Assembly (NCBI GenBank): GCA_963850255.1
Contig: CAWKLL010000036.1
Span: forward strand, 37,751 to 101,750
Reading direction: 5' to 3'
DNA length: 64,000 nucleotides
From: J054 sp963850255
GTDB lineage: Bacteria; Pseudomonadota; Gammaproteobacteria; Steroidobacterales; GCA-2729495
Position numbers and translations under genes: made by a program. The first letter of the stretch is position 1; each line of letters starts with the position of its first letter. A model generated the notes under the pieces. It was not told the origin of the DNA and ran no database searches. It worked only from the letters and a program-made list of their open reading frames with translations. Of the stretch, positions 18,726-28,258 are shown one piece after another.

Positions 18726-20987
18726 TCAACGACCCGGTAGCCGCGCGGCCATGTCACGGGCCCGCTCCAGCTGGCCATCGCGCTGGTAGAGATTGGCCAG
18801 TCCGGCCACCAAAGCGGGGTCATCGCCGAAGCGTTGCAACGCGGACTCGAGATAGTTGCGCGCTGCAGCGCCCTGCCCCTGGGAGTCCAATACCAGCGCA
18901 TAGGCCAGCGCATAGCGCGGACTGGCGTCAGCGGCACCGGCGGCGGCGGCCAATTCGCTTACCGCATCCTGCATTCGGCCCTGACGCACCAGCGACAGGC
19001 CCAGGGAATGCCGCAGCGCCGAGTTCTCACCGGACGTTTCGAGACCATCGCGCAGCATGGCTTCGGCTTTCGTCTCTTCGCCCGACTCACGATAAAGATC
19101 TGCCAGGTTCACGTAGGCCGGCACGAACGATGCATTGACGCGCAATGCCGTGCGGTAAGCCTGCTCGGCGAGATCGCGACGGCCGAGATGGCGTTGCAAA
19201 TTGGCCACGTTGGTATGCGCCTCCGCACGTTCGGCGTTGAGCATTTGTGCGGCAATGTATTCAGCCACAGCTGCCGTAAACAGGCTCTGCGAGCCGGACG
19301 GCAGGATCTCCGCGCCGAGTGGCGCGAGACTCATGACGGCAGCCATGCGCACCGCTTTGACTGGATCTTCAAGCAGCGCCGGCGCGAAACGGGCGCGGGC
19401 TTCCGGTATCGCAGTCTGCAGCGCGCGGGCGGCGCCCAGACGAATCAGGGGATTCTTGCTCTTTAATTGCTCGCCCACCACAGCAACGCCCAGCGAATCG
19501 CCCTGCAGACTCAGCCTGCCCATGGACGAAGCGCGAATAATTGGCGGGTTGAGCGCTTCCGAAGCGAGACCCAACAACAGATTGCGCGACTCAGCCGGTA
19601 GGCGATAGGCGCCGGCCAGCAGCCGCGACCAGTGCACCGGTTCCGCCGGAGGTGTCAGGCCGTATTGATCGAGCACGCCGGCCGCCCAGGCGGTGCCCTG
19701 GTCTTCATGGCAGTTCAGACAGGCAACGGGTACGTCAAACTCAGCCGCCAGGTGCGGGCGCGGCACGCGGAAACTATGGTCGTTGCGCACATCCACCTGC
19801 ATGAAGGTGCTCGGCGGCATGTGGCAGTCGATGCAGTTAGCGCCGATGGAGCCGGGCTCGTGCAGTGTGTGCTCACTGCGCGTATAGACCCCGGCGTCAT
19901 GGCACTGACCGCAAACCTGTTCACCCGGTGCACGCAGTTGCAATGAGTGCGGCTCGTGGCAGTCTGAACAGGTCACACCCTGTGCGTACATTTTGCTCTG
20001 CAGAAAAGAGCCATACACATAAACTTCGTCCTGCACCTGGCCGTCGGGATGGTAAAGCGGCGGATCGATAAAGGCCGGCAGATAAGCGTCCAGAAATTCG
20101 CCACCCGGCGGCGCCTGGTCGTCGATCACCGCACGGCGCGAATGGCATGGCGCGCAGGTAGTAATTTCGCGACTGCTTTGGCGAGTTTCGCTGCGCCGGC
20201 TATTACCCGTCTCAGGGTTCATGATCCAGCTGACGTCGCGGCGCTCGTCGAGCACATTCAACAGGCCCTTGTCCGCGGCATCGTCCGGATTGCTGGCCCA
20301 GGCCAGGTGGCCGCTGGCCGGGCCGTGGCAGGCCTCGCAGGCGACATTCAGCTCGGCAAAACTCGTGTCGAAGCGATCGGCCTCAACATCGTAATCAGAC
20401 ACCAGTGCGGTCGAGTGACAATCGGCACACATGGTTTCCCAGTTCTGACTCGGCTGCGTCCAGTGCAACAGGTCCTGGTAATCAATGGGCTCATCGCCAT
20501 ACAGATGGAACCAGCGCTGACCGCCAGCCGACGCCTCGCGCGTGTCCCAGGCCAGAGACAGAGCCTGCAGTTTGCCGTCGGGCAGCTCGAGCAGATATTG
20601 CTGCAGCGGATAGACACCGAAGGTATAGCGAACGGGAAACTCGGCCAGCTCGCCGTCACCGCCCTCGGTGGTTACAAAATATTCACCGTCGCGGGTTTCA
20701 AAGCGGCTGCTCACGCCCTGGCGATCGAACTGCGAACCGGCAAAGTCGCCGAGCACCGTTCCGGCATTGGCTTGTTGCATGGCCTGGTCGTGATGAGAGC
20801 CCCGCCAGGCCGAGACGGCCTCGGCATGACAGTCGACGCAGGCTGCCGCACCCACATATTCGGGCTCGGCAACGGGCGCTGACTCTATATTTTCATTGGC
20901 CTGCGTAGCTTGTTGCGATGCTTGGTCGCAAGCCAGCAGACTCAAGGCGGCGATTAGTATGTATAAACTGCGGACAGCTCTGCTCAA
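18726..20987 (-). CDS. Eight-haem cytochrome c lipoprotein with C-terminal TPR repeats
   Basis: 753 residues. A lipobox signal (ALSLLAC at residues ~14-20) anchors it to a membrane. Eight CxxCH haem sites can be counted: CVDCH, CADCH, CEACH, CAPCH, CSDCH, CGQCH, CIDCH and CLNCH, all within the first ~430 residues. A helical linker follows, then four or so TPR units from ~590 (EAHTNVANLQRHLGRRDLAE, FVPAYVNLADLYRESG and similar). The layout matches the cytochrome c3-like/TPR proteins of respiratory gammaproteobacteria, but none of those I recall has an assigned substrate. No NrfA-type Lys-haem site (CxxCK) is visible. A role in periplasmic electron transfer, with the TPR part recruiting a partner, is inference. 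Confidence 0.85.
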   Translation of the reverse strand: MSRAVRSLYILIAALSLLACDQASQQATQANENIESAPVAEPEYVGAAACVDCHAEAVSAWRGSHHDQAMQQANAGTVLGDFAGSQFDRQGVSSRFETRDGEYFVTTEGGDGELAEFPVRYTFGVYPLQQYLLELPDGKLQALSLAWDTREASAGGQRWFHLYGDEPIDYQDLLHWTQPSQNWETMCADCHSTALVSDYDVEADRFDTSFAELNVACEACHGPASGHLAWASNPDDAADKGLLNVLDERRDVSWIMNPETGNSRRSETRQSSREITTCAPCHSRRAVIDDQAPPGGEFLDAYLPAFIDPPLYHPDGQVQDEVYVYGSFLQSKMYAQGVTCSDCHEPHSLQLRAPGEQVCGQCHDAGVYTRSEHTLHEPGSIGANCIDCHMPPSTFMQVDVRNDHSFRVPRPHLAAEFDVPVACLNCHEDQGTAWAAGVLDQYGLTPPAEPVHWSRLLAGAYRLPAESRNLLLGLASEALNPPIIRASSMGRLSLQGDSLGVAVVGEQLKSKNPLIRLGAARALQTAIPEARARFAPALLEDPVKAVRMAAVMSLAPLGAEILPSGSQSLFTAAVAEYIAAQMLNAERAEAHTNVANLQRHLGRRDLAEQAYRTALRVNASFVPAYVNLADLYRESGEETKAEAMLRDGLETSGENSALRHSLGLSLVRQGRMQDAVSELAAAAGAADASPRYALAYALVLDSQGQGAAARNYLESALQRFGDDPALVAGLANLYQRDGQLERARDMAARLPGR

Positions 20988-21065
20988 TGCGATATTCCCT
21001 TTGGCGCCAGACCTGAAATCCGCCTGCCTTGCAATAAACTTTTGGACTGGTCTCGACGCATAGTC

Positions 21066-21734
21066 TCAGCTTTCCCTGGCAGAATCGACGGGTTTGCCCG
21101 CTTCACGCTTGCGCAGCAAGGCGGCGATGGGAATATAGAGCAGCCAGGACAATTCCCAGTACCAGGGCCCAAGGAATGCAAAAGGGATGGTTAGCAAAGC
21201 GGTCAGCGGCTCGGGTAAAACAACCCTACGCAGCTGGCGGGCTTCCGAATCAGAAATGGCTGGCGAGAGCAGGCGCCGGTCGCGCATCGCATAGCTCCAG
21301 CCGGCCACACCCCCGAAGCCAAGACCGGCCAGCGTGAGGCTCTGCAAAACCTGGGAACCCGGCAGCCCCGGAACAATTTCACCCAGGCGTATGGCATAGG
21401 CATACAGCATGAGAAACACGATCTGGCTGATGATAAAAGCCGCATGGCGCGTATTAGTCCTGACCAGATTGCCCATCAGGGCATTGCTTTGCCCCCAGTA
21501 GACGATGATCAGCACAACACCAATCAGTGCGGACAGAAACTCGTCCGCATTTTCCACCAGGAATCGCCCCAGGAAACCGAAACTCCAGTCAGCCGAGGCT
21601 TCCGGCAAAGGCAGCGGCGAGACGATTTGCCACAGCATCAGTGCGAACATGACATCGACCAGTGTCTGCAGGCGATCAAGCTGGCGGCGCTCGCGCTCCA
21701 ATGCCGCAGCATTCGTATCAACTTGGCTATTCAT
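21066..21734 (-). CDS. Integral membrane protein, possibly TMEM175/DUF1211-like
   Basis: 222 residues with a charged N-terminal helix (ERERRQLDRLQ) and five to six hydrophobic helices. The first membrane helix (LQTLVDVMFALMLWQIV) and the YWGQSNALMGNLVRTNTRHA loop resemble the DUF1211/TMEM175 potassium-channel family. The signature Phe-Ser-Asp of that family is replaced by Leu-Val-Asp, so the assignment is tentative. It sits 78 bp beyond the cytochrome gene's start, in the same direction, so it could be first in that transcript. Confidence 0.45.
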   Translation of the reverse strand: MNSQVDTNAAALERERRQLDRLQTLVDVMFALMLWQIVSPLPLPEASADWSFGFLGRFLVENADEFLSALIGVVLIIVYWGQSNALMGNLVRTNTRHAAFIISQIVFLMLYAYAIRLGEIVPGLPGSQVLQSLTLAGLGFGGVAGWSYAMRDRRLLSPAISDSEARQLRRVVLPEPLTALLTIPFAFLGPWYWELSWLLYIPIAALLRKREAGKPVDSARES

Positions 21735-21824
21735 CGCCGCACCACAACTAGCTATTCAAATTGGCATGCTAACGCACACCGTTGTTACGTGAAACGTTTA
21801 CAAAACAGCATGTTCCGCTGGCCA

Positions 21825-21858
21825 TAAAAAAAGGGCGCCGCGGTCGCGGCGCCCTTTA
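21825..21858 (-). terminator. Rho-independent terminator after the DUF4136 gene
   Basis: A near-perfect GC hairpin (AGGGCGCCGCG paired with CGCGGCGCCCT across 21832-21855) is followed, reading leftward, by a run of seven T residues. It lies about 22 bp after the stop of the minus-strand gene at 21880. The orientation of the T-run fits termination of that gene. Confidence 0.9.
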
Positions 21859-21879
21859 GGACAGCACAAATCGTGATGG

Positions 21880-22491
21880 CTATTTTTGCGGTGCGGGCTG
21901 AATCTCGTTGGAGCCGGCGATATAGGGGTAGACGGCGAATACTTCCGTGGCGACCGCATTTACCGTTGCCTCCAGGTTTTCCATCACCTTTTTGGTAATT
22001 TTACCGACCACGGCGCCTTCCCATACCAACTGGTCTTTACGTGCGTCGATCAGGTCAATATTCACCGTACCCTCGGTATATTGATCAATGCGCGTCTCAG
22101 TGCCGCCACCGTAGCCGCCCCAGGGGTCATAGTAGCCACCGCGGTAGCCGTAATACCCGCCGGAGGTCGGCACGCTACGCGAGCGAATCTTTTCCTCGGT
22201 GTTCACGTAAAAATTTACGCTCAGATCCGGGCTATCGGAGTACTCATAGCCACGCGCCTCCAGTTCTTTGGAAACGGCACGACGAAAATAGGTGCTGACC
22301 AGCGACTGGCTACCGCTATCGCGGTCCGTTCCCAGCCGCGACTCAAAACCATAAGTGTTGTAGCGGGAAAAATCCGCGCTGGGATCCTGGTTAACATAGA
22401 TGTCCGGGACTGAACTACAGGCGGCCAGTGTAAACAGGCTCCCGACAACGGCGACAGTTTTCACGATTGTTACGAGGCTGGGCATTTGCAT
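21880..22491 (-). CDS. DUF4136 lipoprotein
   Basis: 203 residues with a lipobox signal peptide (SLFTLAACSS) and a DUF4136 domain: DFSRYNTYGFE near the N-terminus, LVSTYFRRAVSKELEARGY, LSVNFYVNTEEK and a C-terminal EGTVNIDLIDARKDQLVWEG strand. A Gly/Tyr-rich loop (GGYYGYRGGYYDPWGG) interrupts the domain. Function is unknown; related proteins are envelope lipoproteins. The start at 22491 has GGAGA about 7 bases upstream; upstream sequence in frame does not look coding. A strong terminator follows the stop. Confidence 0.8.
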   Translation of the reverse strand: MQMPSLVTIVKTVAVVGSLFTLAACSSVPDIYVNQDPSADFSRYNTYGFESRLGTDRDSGSQSLVSTYFRRAVSKELEARGYEYSDSPDLSVNFYVNTEEKIRSRSVPTSGGYYGYRGGYYDPWGGYGGGTETRIDQYTEGTVNIDLIDARKDQLVWEGAVVGKITKKVMENLEATVNAVATEVFAVYPYIAGSNEIQPAPQK

Positions 22492-22583
22492 CCAGGGTTC
22501 TCCAGATTGGTGGCGTGCAAGGCCCAAGGATAGTCTGGCGCTGTGACAATTTCTATGCCGGCAAGGCACTCACCGGCTCGGGC

Positions 22584-23396
22584 TCAGAAGGGCCGTCCTG
22601 CAAATAGCCGCCAGGCCGCAACATTGTCGCCATAGCGGACAGCCAGACCAATGCGACCGATCTCGAATCCCAGGATGCCAAGGGGTTTCCGCAACTCCAG
22701 GGACACCCCGGCCTCGACACTGGTAGATAGCGTGGCAGCCTCGCGAGTAGGCCGGATAAAGTCGACGGGCGAAAAATACCAGTAATAGGCGGCGAACAGG
22801 CGCGGAACAAATGGCTGGCCGAATAATTCGCGTTGCCGGCCGAAGCGCCGATCCAGGGCCATTTGCAGAGCGGCAAACTGATCGCTGTCGTCCGTATCGA
22901 AGGCATCATAGCGCGCATAGAACAGCTTGCTCAGCCATTGCAGGTCGCGATCCGCAGGATCGAAGCTGCGAATGGCCGTGGCCCCGGTGGAAAAAATGAA
23001 AACGTCGTTGGAGTAGTCGATATTTCGCGACCAGCCAACATCGACATAGGGGATTAGCGTCCAGTACTCGTTTGGCTGAAATGGATACTCGATGCCCGGA
23101 TGGATAGAAACCGTGCCGGCGCTATCGGGCAGCACACCCTCGAGCAGATCATCGAACTGGAAGTTGAAAAAACCCAGGGACACGGGAAAGCGCAACTTCA
23201 GATTCTTGGCCGGCCCTTCTTTGAAAGTATAGGAAAATGGCAGATTGATCACCGTCGCGTCCTGCCCGGAAGCCCGGTACAGGCCTGAGCCCAGATAAAC
23301 AGCGAAGGCATGATGCGCAGGATCGCCACGAAACTCGGTCAAGCGCTCAGCAGCCGGCGAAACTGCCGAATGGAACAAACCCAGGGACAACACCAA
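22584..23396 (-). CDS. Outer-membrane beta-barrel protein of unknown function
   Basis: 270 residues starting from a TTG, with a short hydrophobic N-terminus (VLSLGLFHSAVSPA) likely to be a signal peptide. The body alternates polar and aromatic residues in strands, for example HHAFAVYLGSGLYRAS, YWTLIPYVDVGWSRN and LFAAYYWYFSPVDF, and ends in Phe as outer-membrane barrels do. I do not recognise the family. No ATG or GTG start lies upstream in frame before the sequence loses protein character, so the start is uncertain. It is divergent from the DUF481 gene. Confidence 0.6.
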   Translation of the reverse strand: MVLSLGLFHSAVSPAAERLTEFRGDPAHHAFAVYLGSGLYRASGQDATVINLPFSYTFKEGPAKNLKLRFPVSLGFFNFQFDDLLEGVLPDSAGTVSIHPGIEYPFQPNEYWTLIPYVDVGWSRNIDYSNDVFIFSTGATAIRSFDPADRDLQWLSKLFYARYDAFDTDDSDQFAALQMALDRRFGRQRELFGQPFVPRLFAAYYWYFSPVDFIRPTREAATLSTSVEAGVSLELRKPLGILGFEIGRIGLAVRYGDNVAAWRLFAGRPF

Positions 23397-23454
23397 CTTG
23401 CAGCAGCGATAGAATCCGGCAGTAGACTTATGCCTTATATCAACATTGCGCCGC

Positions 23455-23478
23455 TGCCCCTGCCCTTGCCCTTGCCCA
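23455..23478 (+). repeat. Four tandem hexanucleotides (TGCCCY/A) upstream of a start codon
   Basis: TGCCCC, TGCCCT, TGCCCT and TGCCCA stand head to tail, ending 12 bp before the ATG at 23491. A change in copy number would alter leader spacing but not the reading frame. Confidence 0.6.
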
Positions 23479-23490
23479 GGAAAACCCGAA

Positions 23491-24536
23491 ATGAAGCTTG
23501 CCCATAATCGGTGGACTCTCCTAAAAATATTACTCTGCCTGGCGCTGTGCTGGCCTGCGCAAGCCGTGGCCGAAAAACAGACCTGGTTTTCCTGAAGAAC
23601 GGTGATCGGGTGACCGGTGAAATCAAACTCATGGAGCGCGGCCTGATTGAGTTCAGCACGGATAACATGGACACCCTGTACATTGAATGGGACAAGATTG
23701 AGCGCATTGTGAGCAAGCAGTTTTTGCAGGTCGAGTTGGCTTCAGGCGCTCGCTTCCTCGGCACATTGCCCGAAGCAGACTCGGGCCTGGCGGTGCTGCC
23801 TCCGGCCGGCACCGAGGCCCAGGCGCTTCAGCTGCGCCAGGTGGTGCGCATCTATCCGGTAATGATCGACAAATCATTCTGGCAGCGGATCAAGGGTTCA
23901 ATAAGCTTCGGCTACAATTTCACCAAGAGTACCGATATTTCGAATACTTCGCTGGCTTCAGACGCACGCTACCGCGGCGAAAAATTCCTTACCACGGTAA
24001 ACTTTAATATCAATAGCTCAACGCAGAAAGCCGGTGACAATCGACTGCGCGGCGAACTGTCCACCTCTTACCGGCGTTTGTTACGAGACCGCTGGTTCTG
24101 GTCGGCATCCGGCTCACTGGAACGCAATGATGAATTGGGCTTACGCCTTAGAACACTGGGCGGCGGTGGCATGGGCCGCTTTCTGATCCAGGACGATCGC
24201 CGTAGCTGGTCGCTTTCTACCGGCATTGCCGGCTCGCTGGAAAACCGCGGACTGGATGAGCCCGACAAGACCGGACTGGAAGCATATCTGAGCACAGACT
24301 TTTTCTTATTCAGATTCAACGACCCAAAAATTGACCTCAGCACCGTATGGACCGTCTACCCGTCGTTAACGGAGTCGGGCCGCCTGCGCTCAAATTTCGA
24401 CATACGCCTGCGCCAGGAACTGGTCAAAGACTTCACCTGGGATATTTCCCTGTATCACGTCTATGACAATCAACCCACGCAAGGTGCCGAGAAGGATGAC
24501 TATGGCATAGTGACCTCACTCGGCTACTCATTTTAG
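23491..24536 (+). CDS. DUF481 outer-membrane protein, frameshifted just after the signal peptide
   Basis: The mature part reads TDLVFLKNGDRVTGEIKLME, DTLYIEWDKIERIVS, FWQRIKGSISFGYNFTKS and closing barrel strands ending YGIVTSLGYSF, as in DUF481 proteins (an N-terminal SH3-like segment plus a salt-induced outer-membrane barrel). The ATG at 23491 opens a good signal peptide (LLKILLCLALCWPAQAVAEK) in a different frame. Adding one A to the A-run at 23573-23577 joins the two as AEKTDLVFLKNG, matching how the family begins. I therefore read one gene with a one-base deletion. Its role is unknown. A second DUF481 gene lies at 57560-58583. Confidence 0.75.
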
Positions 24537-24540
24537 AAAC

Positions 24541-25650
24541 ATGCCATGGAAGACACTGTTTATGCGCTCTAGGTACTTGCCGATACTGATGCTTCTGGCT
24601 GCGGGCTACGGCTGGACGGGCAGCGATGGCAGCACGGAACCGGCTGCAGTCCAGGCTGCGGATACTGCGGCCCTGGCCCCTGCACAACCGCCGTCGTCGT
24701 CAGCAGCTCCGGCGTTCGGCGTAACCACAAAAGACAGTGCAGATAGCCCTGACGGCGCAGCGACGGATGGCGATGCGCAATCCTCCCTGGCCGCCGATGG
24801 ACCGCTGGACTACCAGCGAGTCGGTTGGGAACACATTAATCTTCGGGTCAGCAAATTTTTCATCAGCATCAACAGCTCGGCCTACCTGAGAAAATTGCCG
24901 GCCGAAAAAGCCATCGAGTTGATGCTCAGCACCGAACGTGGCCAGGTGTTGATGCCCGTGCGCGACGTTGTCAGGCTGGATACCGACACGCGTTTTCTCG
25001 GCCGTCAGTCGCTAATCAATTTATTAATGGACCCCGTCAGCGGCGCTGCCTTTCAGTACGAAGTGCATGACCAGGGCGGGCGTTTTCGACACCGCTTCTT
25101 CCGCTTCGCCGAGGACGGAACACTGGTTAAGACCTGGCGCCCTGACGAGGACAACTTCGATGAAGAAAAACAACGACCCTGGCGGGAATGGAGCCGCATC
25201 GAAGAGTTTTACAACCGCCTCCCTGAACCTGCCGTAGGCCTGGTGATCACAGACCCCCTGGCGCTGCTCTATGTCGCATCATCCCTGCAACTGGCACCCG
25301 GCGATGAGCCCCTGGAACTGTTCGCGCTGACCGGCGACGGCATCACCCGCATCCGGCTCGAACCCGAAGCCTTGCTAGAACTGACGGTCGACTTCGAAGT
25401 GAAAGGGCGCGGTCGTTGCAAAGGTAATACACGCGTTCTGCAACTGGATCTGTCCGCCGCGCCGCTGGTTAGCGGCGACGAGTATGATTTTGACTTTCTT
25501 GGGCTGGAAGACGACATCCGTTTGTATATAGACACGAAAACGCGCCTACCCGTGGAAGTGAGCGGCAAGGCGCGCATTGTTGGTAATGCACGCATCAAAT
25601 TGCGCGAAGCGACGCTGCGAGCAGGCCTTGACTGCCCCGCCACGGCCTGA
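24541..25650 (+). CDS. Secreted DUF3108-like protein
   Basis: 369 residues: an N-terminal hydrophobic segment (YLPILMLLAAGYGW), an Ala/Ser/Pro/Asp-rich linker to residue ~90, then a beta-rich domain. TDPLALLYVASSLQLAPGD and the later IDTKTRLPVEVSGKARIVG are arranged like the conserved parts of DUF3108 periplasmic proteins. No catalytic motif is recognisable. The start may be 24541 or the Met at 24562. It stands between a DUF481 gene and the arnT orthologue in one direction, with gaps of 4 and 18 bp, so the three may form an operon. Confidence 0.6.
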   Translation: MPWKTLFMRSRYLPILMLLAAGYGWTGSDGSTEPAAVQAADTAALAPAQPPSSSAAPAFGVTTKDSADSPDGAATDGDAQSSLAADGPLDYQRVGWEHINLRVSKFFISINSSAYLRKLPAEKAIELMLSTERGQVLMPVRDVVRLDTDTRFLGRQSLINLLMDPVSGAAFQYEVHDQGGRFRHRFFRFAEDGTLVKTWRPDEDNFDEEKQRPWREWSRIEEFYNRLPEPAVGLVITDPLALLYVASSLQLAPGDEPLELFALTGDGITRIRLEPEALLELTVDFEVKGRGRCKGNTRVLQLDLSAAPLVSGDEYDFDFLGLEDDIRLYIDTKTRLPVEVSGKARIVGNARIKLREATLRAGLDCPATA

Positions 25651-25668
25651 GTTCGGTCAAACAACAAC

Positions 25669-27339
25669 ATGAACGAGCAACAGGAAGCGCAGGACTGGCG
25701 TCGATATGCGTGGCTGCTGGCAGCCGGCTACGCATTCTTCTATCTGGTCATACTGGGTTTCCGCCCGCTGCTGCGACTGGACGAGCTGCGTTACGCTGCC
25801 GCTGCGCAGGAAATGCTGGCCCGGGGTGACTGGATCACCCCGTATCTGAACGGCGTACGCTACTTCGAGAAGCCAGTCCTGGGTTACTGGTTAGGCGCAA
25901 TTTCTCAGGCGGTGTTCGGCGAAACAGCTTTCGCCGTGCGTTTGCCCAGCGCGCTCGCCACCGGCTTCACCGCTCTCTTCATTGGCTGGTTCGCACAGCG
26001 TGTCGACACGCTGAAAACTGCCGTATTCGCCGCGTTCATTTACCTCGGTTGTGTATTTGTATACGGCATCGGCACGACCAATATTCTCGATCCGATATTG
26101 AATCTGTGGCTGACCGTAGCCGTCGGTCTGTTCTACCTCGCGCAAACTGAACGGGATCGACAGGTTCAATGGCTGGCTTTGTGCGGCGCCGCCTGCGGCC
26201 TGGCTTTTCTGACCAAGGGCTTCCTGGCTTTTGCGGTGCCAGTGGTCATTGCAGTGCCTTTTCTGCTCTGGCAGCGCCATTATTTGCGCCTGCTCACGGA
26301 TGCCTGGCTGCCAATACTGATGGCCGCGCTGGTTGTTTCGCCCTGGGCGCTGGCCATCCATCTGCGCGAGGCTGACTACTGGCATTATTTTTTCTGGGTT
26401 GAGCATATACAGCGCTTTTTCTCCGCTGCCAGCGAAGTGTCTCAGCACAAAGAGCCGGCCTGGTACTTCCTGGTGCGCTTCCCGCTGCTGGCCTGGCCGT
26501 GGTTTTTCTTGTTACCGGCCAGCATCCTCGGCCTGCGACGCGGCGATCAGCCACGCAGCCTGGTCATCTACCTGGGACTGTGGCTGATCATGCCGTTCCT
26601 TTTCTTCTCCAGCTCCAGCGGCAAGCTGACCAGCTACGTGCTGCCCTGTATGCCGGCCTTCGCCCTGCTGACGGCACTGGGTCTTCAGCAGGTCAGGCGC
26701 GACCACCCCTGGCTGCGCGGCGGGGTGCTGCTGCTGGCCGGGGCCTATGCGACGGGCGTACTGTTCCTGCTGCTGAATGGCCTGGGACTGGCCGGAGAAC
26801 GGCTGGTGCAGGACTACGAGACCGGTCGCTGGCTGGGCGCGATGGCCGCATTTGCCATTGGCCTACTCAGCTGCCTGTGGGGCTGGTCTGCGCGCGGTGA
26901 AAAACTTCGCCTGCTATTGGTAGGCATCTCCTTTACCGGCGTAATGTTTGCCGCGCAGTTTGTAATTCCCGACAGCGTACGCTGGTCAAAATCACCGGAT
27001 CCCTTTTTAAGAGAGCAGGCCGCGCTAACGCCTGCCGAAGCTGTTCTGGTAGCAGACGGCTCCTTGTTTCGCTCGGTGAACTGGGCATTCCGCCGCCACG
27101 GCACTTATATGCTCGACATCGGTGAATTGAAGTACGGCCTGTCTTATCCGGAACACGCACAGCGATTGCTGGGCAGTAGAGCACGGGTGCAACAGCTACT
27201 GGACAGATACCTCGGTGAACGTGAAATTGTTTTCGCCACCAAGGAATCTCAGGAGAGGATTTACGCGGCACTGCTGCCAGCCAATGCGCATCGCGAACAA
27301 TGGGGCGAGGCGGTAGTCTGGCGCATTCCCGCTGACTGA
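25669..27339 (+). CDS. arnT: Lipid A 4-amino-4-deoxy-L-arabinose transferase (ArnT)
   Basis: A 556-residue GT39/GT83-type glycosyltransferase with ~12 membrane helices. It moves L-Ara4N from undecaprenyl phosphate to lipid A on the periplasmic face. Matches to E. coli ArnT run along the whole protein: RLDELRYAAAAQEMLARGDW, RYFEKPVLGYWLGAISQ, the WHYFFWVEHIQRF periplasmic loop, IMPFLFFSSSSGKLTSYVL and the C-terminal GELKYGLSYPEHAQR. The acidic residue after the first helix is Asp-Glu, as expected for catalysis. It lies outside the arn operon (28575-36412), on the opposite strand. The operon holds a different GT39 protein, so this gene is the better ArnT candidate. Confidence 0.85.
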   Translation: MNEQQEAQDWRRYAWLLAAGYAFFYLVILGFRPLLRLDELRYAAAAQEMLARGDWITPYLNGVRYFEKPVLGYWLGAISQAVFGETAFAVRLPSALATGFTALFIGWFAQRVDTLKTAVFAAFIYLGCVFVYGIGTTNILDPILNLWLTVAVGLFYLAQTERDRQVQWLALCGAACGLAFLTKGFLAFAVPVVIAVPFLLWQRHYLRLLTDAWLPILMAALVVSPWALAIHLREADYWHYFFWVEHIQRFFSAASEVSQHKEPAWYFLVRFPLLAWPWFFLLPASILGLRRGDQPRSLVIYLGLWLIMPFLFFSSSSGKLTSYVLPCMPAFALLTALGLQQVRRDHPWLRGGVLLLAGAYATGVLFLLLNGLGLAGERLVQDYETGRWLGAMAAFAIGLLSCLWGWSARGEKLRLLLVGISFTGVMFAAQFVIPDSVRWSKSPDPFLREQAALTPAEAVLVADGSLFRSVNWAFRRHGTYMLDIGELKYGLSYPEHAQRLLGSRARVQQLLDRYLGEREIVFATKESQERIYAALLPANAHREQWGEAVVWRIPAD

Positions 27340-27400
27340 GACCGCGAGCTGTCACAGTCTCAGGCATAATAGCTGCCTTGACCATGGCTTCAGGAAGACT

Positions 27401-28258
27401 ATGAACGCACACGCAAAATTGATGCTGAGTCTACTGATCTGCCTGATCGCGGTGACCAGCAAACTCGGCGCTGCACTGCCACCTATTACGGCTGAACCCA
27501 CCGACAGGCTTTCCATCGGTTCGGTGGTGTGGGCAGATCTGTTGACTGATGACCCACAGGCCGCCATCGAGTTTTATGAAGAAGTCTTTGGCTGGGAAAT
27601 CGCGAAAAGCGCAGACGAAGACTATTGGCTGATTCGCATTGACGGCGAGCGCATCGCCGGCATCGCGCTGCATCAGCCGCGAAATGCCGACAACAGCGAA
27701 AACCAGTGGCTGGTTTCATTGTCCGTTGCTGATGTCGGTACCACGGCAGAGCTGGTCGAGCAGCAGGGCGGGGAAATAATCGAAGCGCCACAGTCAGTGT
27801 CCGCGCGTGGGCGCATGGCCATCGTGGCCGACCCGCAAGGCGCAGCCATAGTGCTACTGCGCTCAGCCGGCGGCGACCCGCAGCCCTCGGCGCCGGCACG
27901 CAACAACTGGCTTTGGTCCGAGTTATGGACACGTGACACCGTCGCCGCAGCGAGTTTCCTTCGTACCGTCGCTGACTACGAGGTGAAACGCCTTCCCGAT
28001 GCTGAAGACGACGACACGCTAATACTTGGCCGCGGCAATCGAGCACAAGTCGGCGTTGTCTCGCTGCCATTTGAAAACGTGGAGAGTCACTGGCTCAACT
28101 ATATTGCCGTAGACAACATTGAGCAGACTTTGCAAAGGATTCAAGACAACGGCGGCAGCATCCTGGTGCGCCCGGCCTCAGACGATGAAGCCTTTGCCAT
28201 TGTGTCGGACCCGACGGGTGGTGTATTCGCGGTTTATGCCTGGGAGTTCAGCTCATGA
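27401..28258 (+). CDS. Exported protein with two VOC domains
   Basis: 285 residues with a signal peptide (LMLSLLICLIAVTSKLGAAL). Two tandem VOC units follow: WADLLTDDPQAAIEFYEEVFGWEI (~residues 45-160) and SELWTRDTVAAASFLRTVADYEV (~170-280), each closing with a DPxG strand (VADPQGAAIVLL, VSDPTGGVFAVY). VOC enzymes are usually cytoplasmic metal enzymes; the expected metal His/Glu residues are not clearly kept here. Function unknown. It follows arnT by 61 bp with an AGGAAG ribosome site and overlaps the next gene by 4 bp. Confidence 0.75.
   Translation: MNAHAKLMLSLLICLIAVTSKLGAALPPITAEPTDRLSIGSVVWADLLTDDPQAAIEFYEEVFGWEIAKSADEDYWLIRIDGERIAGIALHQPRNADNSENQWLVSLSVADVGTTAELVEQQGGEIIEAPQSVSARGRMAIVADPQGAAIVLLRSAGGDPQPSAPARNNWLWSELWTRDTVAAASFLRTVADYEVKRLPDAEDDDTLILGRGNRAQVGVVSLPFENVESHWLNYIAVDNIEQTLQRIQDNGGSILVRPASDDEAFAIVSDPTGGVFAVYAWEFSS

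Noticed and set aside
18726..20987. NrfA-type nitrite reductase
   Set aside because: No CxxCK haem site and a TPR tail; haem spacing does not fit.
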